Shown: one piece after another, positions 37,000-39,844 of the stretch
Position numbering within the stretch: position 1 is the stretch's first letter
Layout of the letters: each line of letters begins with the position of its first letter
IMG/VR virus record: IMGVR_UViG_3300042938_001064
Span: 1-39,844 of that record
Length of the DNA: 39,844 bases
Reading direction: 5' to 3' (one strand)
Origin: a virus
The notes under the pieces: model-generated
The model's database searches: none
The model's input: the letters and a program-made list of their open reading frames with translations, nothing else
What the model was told of the DNA's origin: nothing
Translations under genes and position numbers: made by a program

Positions 37000-37373
37000 T
37001 ATTTGCCTCGGGCTTTTGGCTTGACGTAAAGGTCAGCCTGCTGGTTGTGCAGCGACTCGGCATACGCCGTAGCCTCATCTGGCGTCTTGAAAACGCCAAG
37101 GTGCTTTCCTGTTTTCCGATATAGGTCTATCGCTTCTTGCTCGGACAAGGTCCGCCCGTCTGGAGAAATCATTGGAACTAGAATTTCTCCCTGATCGGTT
37201 CCAAAGCTCATGGAGAGCACGGTGCTTACTGATCCGTCTGGATTTTTCACAACGGGCCGCGAATAGAGGTCAATGTTTCCTGTTTCAAGGAGCCCCCGCG
37301 GGATAGTCGTCGGCCTGCTTTGTAATGCGTCGGGGCGCTTGCTTAGCAGCATCTCGAGTAAACCTAGCGGCAT
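36999..37373 (-). CDS. Small conserved virion-region protein (124 aa)
   Basis: A 124-residue protein from ATG 37373 (TAATG overlap with the gene before). [20 protein letters not shown] followed by [20 protein letters not shown] and a [12 protein letters not shown] region form a domain I recall both as a free protein and as part of large internal virion proteins in podoviruses. Function unknown. Base composition is AT-richer than its neighbours. It precedes the four internal virion genes and may be an additional internal protein. Confidence 0.65.
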   Translation of the reverse strand: MPLGLLEMLLSKRPDALQSRPTTIPRGLLETGNIDLYSRPVVKNPDGSVSTVLSMSFGTDQGEILVPMISPDGRTLSEQEAIDLYRKTGKHLGVFKTPDEATAYAESLHNQQADLYVKPKARGK

Positions 37374-37798
37374 TACTGCGGCCCTCTTAAAAGGTTCTTT
37401 TCCAGTACAACCGCGCGCTCGCGGTATTCGGGTAGCACGCGCAGCCAGCCTTTCCTTCCGATGATCTCGATCGCGGCGCAGTCGAGCCCGCGCGCCCAGT
37501 CCTCGATCAGCGCCAGCCCGTCGTGCAGGATCGGCATCAGGTCCCCGACCGCCACGAACACCGCGCAGTACTTGCCGCGCAGGTGCTGGTAGATCTGCGT
37601 GATGCAGACGCCGCGGATGACCCCGTTGTCCTGGTAGCCCCATACCTGCGCCTCGCAGTTCAGCGCGAGCGCCTTGAGCGACGCAGCAGACGTGGTGGCG
37701 GTCTGGAACTCGAAGCGCAGCAGGTGCGGCTCGATCTGCGGCCATAGCTCCTCGAGCTGGTCCGCGCGCAGGGCAAACACGCTACCCAATCCGGACAT
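37373..37798 (-). CDS. Hypothetical tail-region protein, GNAT-like (141 aa)
   Basis: A 141-residue protein. [20 protein letters not shown] followed by [20 protein letters not shown] and [19 protein letters not shown] is a pattern common in small phage proteins next to tail genes. The strand-helix order and the closing E-I-I-G-R-K-G-W region suggest an acetyltransferase-like (GNAT) fold. No catalytic residue can be named. It overlaps the 106-residue gene by 17 bases. Confidence 0.6.
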   Translation of the reverse strand: MSGLGSVFALRADQLEELWPQIEPHLLRFEFQTATTSAASLKALALNCEAQVWGYQDNGVIRGVCITQIYQHLRGKYCAVFVAVGDLMPILHDGLALIEDWARGLDCAAIEIIGRKGWLRVLPEYRERAVVLEKNLLRGPQ

Positions 37799-38102
37799 AC
37801 GCGAACGTCCGGTCGGTCGAGGCGGTGCTGGCGTGCGTCACGGTGAAGCTCCCGCGCGAGCGCGCCGAGAGGTACAGCCCGCCGAGCGCTGCCGCGGCGT
37901 TGCTGGTCAGGGGCACCCACAGCACCACTTGATTTGCCTCGAACTTGTTGTCGCTGACCACCGTGCTCGTCACCGATGCGGCCAGCGTGAAAGTGCCCGT
38001 AACGTCGAGCTTGCCCCCGATCAGGCCGTTGATGGCGCTGGCGATGCGCTCGCGGTGCCGGCGCTCGTCCGGGTCGTCTACGAACAGGTACGGAATCGCC
38101 AT
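37782..38102 (-). CDS. Small tail-region protein (106 aa)
   Basis: A 106-residue protein. It begins MAIPYLFVDDPDERRHRERI followed by ASAINGLIGGKLDVTGTFTL, then beta-rich to the end. I recall this type directly after nozzle genes in related phages, with no assigned function. The ATG overlaps the nozzle stop as TGATG, so translation is coupled. A minor tail or fibre-anchoring component is plausible. Confidence 0.6.
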   Translation of the reverse strand: MAIPYLFVDDPDERRHRERIASAINGLIGGKLDVTGTFTLAASVTSTVVSDNKFEANQVVLWVPLTSNAAAALGGLYLSARSRGSFTVTHASTASTDRTFAYVRIG

Positions 38103-39595
38103 CAGGTCGCCCCGCTGCTCACGGCCTGGTACTCAATCCCGAGCGCCGAGTCGAAGGCGCCCGCGATCGTCACCCGTGCGCGGTGGTAGCGCGCCTCGCT
38201 GCGCAGGTCTGCGAACCCGGTGCGGGCGTTCGGAGTGCGCGCAGCGGTGTAGGTTACGGCGCTGCCGAGAGAGTTGCGGCTGCCCACCTCCACGGTGAGT
38301 ACAGGATCAGAGCCCACGACGAGCGGCTTGACGCCCTGCACGCGGGAGAGCGCACCCTTCGTGAGTTCCGCTTCCGTCCCGTCCAGCACGGCCGTTCCCG
38401 CCAATCCTGTGAACCCACCGAGTTTCTTGCTCCCATCGATCGCGAGGATCGTGTTGTTTCCGCCGGCCCAGTTCGCCGAGTCGAGCGAAGGACTGACGAT
38501 ATCAAGCGAGTCGAAGTAGGTGTCGAGGTCGTCGAGCGTGATCGCGGTGGTCACGCCGGAGGTGAGGAACTCGACCTGGTCCTCAGCCCTCGACCAGCGG
38601 CCCTCCTCGTAGTTGTAGATCAGCACGCGGTTCGGGCGCCCGCCGACGTTGCCTGACCCCGGGTACGCCCAGTAGATGCACTTGTTGGCGTAGTCGATCG
38701 CGCCGCGCACCCGGTGCTTGTAGGTCGTGTCGACCGTGTCGCCGAAGTAGTTGTCGACCTTCTGCGAGCCGATCGGCTTGACGTCGATTCCGTCAGTGAC
38801 GTAGAACCCGTCGCCGCTGATGAAGTACGCCAGGCGCCCGAACTGCACCACGGCGTTCGGGAACAAGGCGCCTCTGGCCCGCTCGATCGTGTCGAACTGG
38901 AACACGACATTGCCCCCGACGTAGGCCATGCGCGAGATGCCGTTGCGCTGGAAGATCAGCCCGTAGCTCTCCCCGCCGACGATCGCCGTGACCGGGCCGA
39001 AGGCGGCGTTCATGTACTGCTCGCCCGACTGCACACTCTGCGCGGTGCTGGTGCCCGGGGTGGGCCAGTTACGCGGGTCATCAATCGCGCACCACTGCAC
39101 GCGGTTCTGTGCAGGCGCGGTCAGGTTCGTGTCCCCGAGCACCACATGCCGGCCGATCACCCCGACGCAGCGCGCCGAGGGGGCGGTGCCCGACACGGCC
39201 AGCGCCCCGAAGGTCGCCGCGGAGCCCGCGGTGCCGCACTGGGGCACGTCGTTGTAGTTCGTGGCGATCACCAGGTCGTCGTACTGGACCATCGACCAGT
39301 AGCCCTCGTCCGCCGTGGTGTAGGTCGCCCCCGACCGATCCGCCCAGCCCGAGCCTGCGCGAACGAAGATCTTCTGCTTCGTGCCGACGTAGAAGTATCC
39401 GGCGCCCGAGGTGTCGACCGCGCTCACGCCGCCCATGGGGGCTGCGGTCAGGGCGTCGCCGATCCCGGTGACGGGCAGGAAGCTCTTGTAGACGCTGTCC
39501 GAGGGGATGACGTTTTTCGCCTCGGTCATCCCGGGGTTGTCGAGCGCCGGCAGGTCGGGCAGCCACTCGGCGAACTTGACGACGCCGATGCTCAT
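38102..39595 (-). CDS. Tail nozzle / gp10-like DNA stabilisation protein (complete copy)
   Basis: A 497-residue protein from ATG 39595, which overlaps the adaptor stop as ATGA. It begins MSIGVVKFAEWLPDLPALDN followed by PGMTEAKNVIPSDSVYKSF, typical of podovirus nozzle or packaged-DNA stabilisation proteins, then has a repeated beta pattern (YFYVGTKQKIFVRAGSGW, QYDDLVIATNYNDVPQ, RCVGVIGRHVVLGDT, YGLIFQRNGISRM, GRLAYFISGDGFYVTDG). It closes the channel below the adaptor ring and carries the tail tip. A longer upstream frame overlaps the adaptor gene and is not real. The partial copy at 1-901 is another allele. Confidence 0.78.
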   Translation of the reverse strand: MSIGVVKFAEWLPDLPALDNPGMTEAKNVIPSDSVYKSFLPVTGIGDALTAAPMGGVSAVDTSGAGYFYVGTKQKIFVRAGSGWADRSGATYTTADEGYWSMVQYDDLVIATNYNDVPQCGTAGSAATFGALAVSGTAPSARCVGVIGRHVVLGDTNLTAPAQNRVQWCAIDDPRNWPTPGTSTAQSVQSGEQYMNAAFGPVTAIVGGESYGLIFQRNGISRMAYVGGNVVFQFDTIERARGALFPNAVVQFGRLAYFISGDGFYVTDGIDVKPIGSQKVDNYFGDTVDTTYKHRVRGAIDYANKCIYWAYPGSGNVGGRPNRVLIYNYEEGRWSRAEDQVEFLTSGVTTAITLDDLDTYFDSLDIVSPSLDSANWAGGNNTILAIDGSKKLGGFTGLAGTAVLDGTEAELTKGALSRVQGVKPLVVGSDPVLTVEVGSRNSLGSAVTYTAARTPNARTGFADLRSEARYHRARVTIAGAFDSALGIEYQAVSSGAT

Positions 39596-39844
39596 CCGAG
39601 CGTCGCCACCATCTGCGACCCCCCGAACTCCTCCTCCTTCCACTGGTCGCGGTAGTCCGCCAGCGCGTCGGTGTAGAAGTCCCTCCACACCGCGATACGG
39701 CTGTCGTTCTTCAAAAACGACTCGGCCTCAAGCAGTGCGCCGTAAAGACACAGGTCGGGCGCGTTCGTGGTCAACCAGTTGCTGCCGTCCTGCAGGAGCG
39801 GATCTCTGAGGGCTCGCGGTTTCGCGAAGTAACGCAGGGTCAGC
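38695..39844. repeat. Right copy of the diverged terminal repeat (allele B)
   Basis: Matches bases 1-1150 at a constant offset of 38694 with 61 substitutions and no indel. It holds most of the nozzle gene and the end of the adaptor gene. See the left copy for interpretation. Confidence 0.9.
39592..39844 (-). CDS. Adaptor protein, allele B, N-terminus cut by window edge
   Basis: The last 83 codons of the adaptor gene whose complete allele lies at 898-1512. The visible product (ending WKEEEFGGSQMVATLG) differs from the other allele by Asp to Glu in the part I compared. The frame continues to the window edge, so this is a fragment caused by the window, not a broken gene. Confidence 0.8.
   Translation of the reverse strand, partial: LTLRYFAKPRALRDPLLQDGSNWLTTNAPDLCLYGALLEAESFLKNDSRIAVWRDFYTDALADYRDQWKEEEFGGSQMVATLG

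Overview
The window looks like a nearly complete genome of a temperate, short-tailed (podovirus-like) double-stranded DNA phage. It is GC-rich and densely packed, and most neighbouring genes overlap by 1-4 bases (ATGA, GTGA or TAATG junctions). An i-spanin/o-spanin pair of the Rz/Rz1 kind and a zinc M15-type endolysin point to a Gram-negative host. A GC-rich proteobacterium is a reasonable guess, but no host gene is present to prove it. There is no tRNA, rRNA, CRISPR array or insertion sequence that I can see, and no stretch longer than 300 bases lacks a gene.

The first 1150 bases and the last 1150 bases are two alleles of the same region: 61 substitutions by eye, no indels, mostly synonymous. 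The genome is therefore best read as a circle (or circularly permuted molecule) of about 38,694 bp, and the late operon runs through the window ends. Read on the minus strand the late order is: late regulator Q-like (18.0 kb), virion-like accessory proteins including a sugar-hydrolase-like protein and a lectin-like protein (17.5-13.2 kb), small and large terminase, P22-type portal, a beta-rich structural protein, small head genes, scaffold, SU10-type (DUF5309) major capsid protein, a glycosyltransferase/methyltransferase cassette (5.0-1.5 kb), adaptor, tail nozzle (crossing the window ends), connector-region proteins, four internal/ejection-type proteins (37.0-30.9 kb), tail fibre, then lysis genes (two holin candidates, endolysin, phosphoesterase, Rz/Rz1), ending at a probable attP next to the integrase.

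The control region at 20.9-21.8 kb is laid out like that of lambda. A Cro/YdaS-like gene and the replication genes (HTH protein, DUF1376 O-like protein with iteron-like repeats, putative helicase-loader-type protein, SSB-like protein, DUF1064 nuclease) and then Q go left on the minus strand. A repressor-like gene, followed by a strong promoter and a recombination/integration operon (RecT, Gp157, HNH protein, several small genes, a DUF4224 protein, tyrosine integrase), goes right on the plus strand. Five copies of a 14-base operator-like motif, TTACC-N5-GGTA, sit on the predicted promoters in this region.

The parts most worth attention are the operator set, a 12-C tract in the repressor gene, the glycosylation-like cassette inserted between capsid and adaptor genes, the hydrolase/lectin module placed ahead of terminase, the iterons inside the O-like gene, and the attP with repeated integrase arm-type sites.
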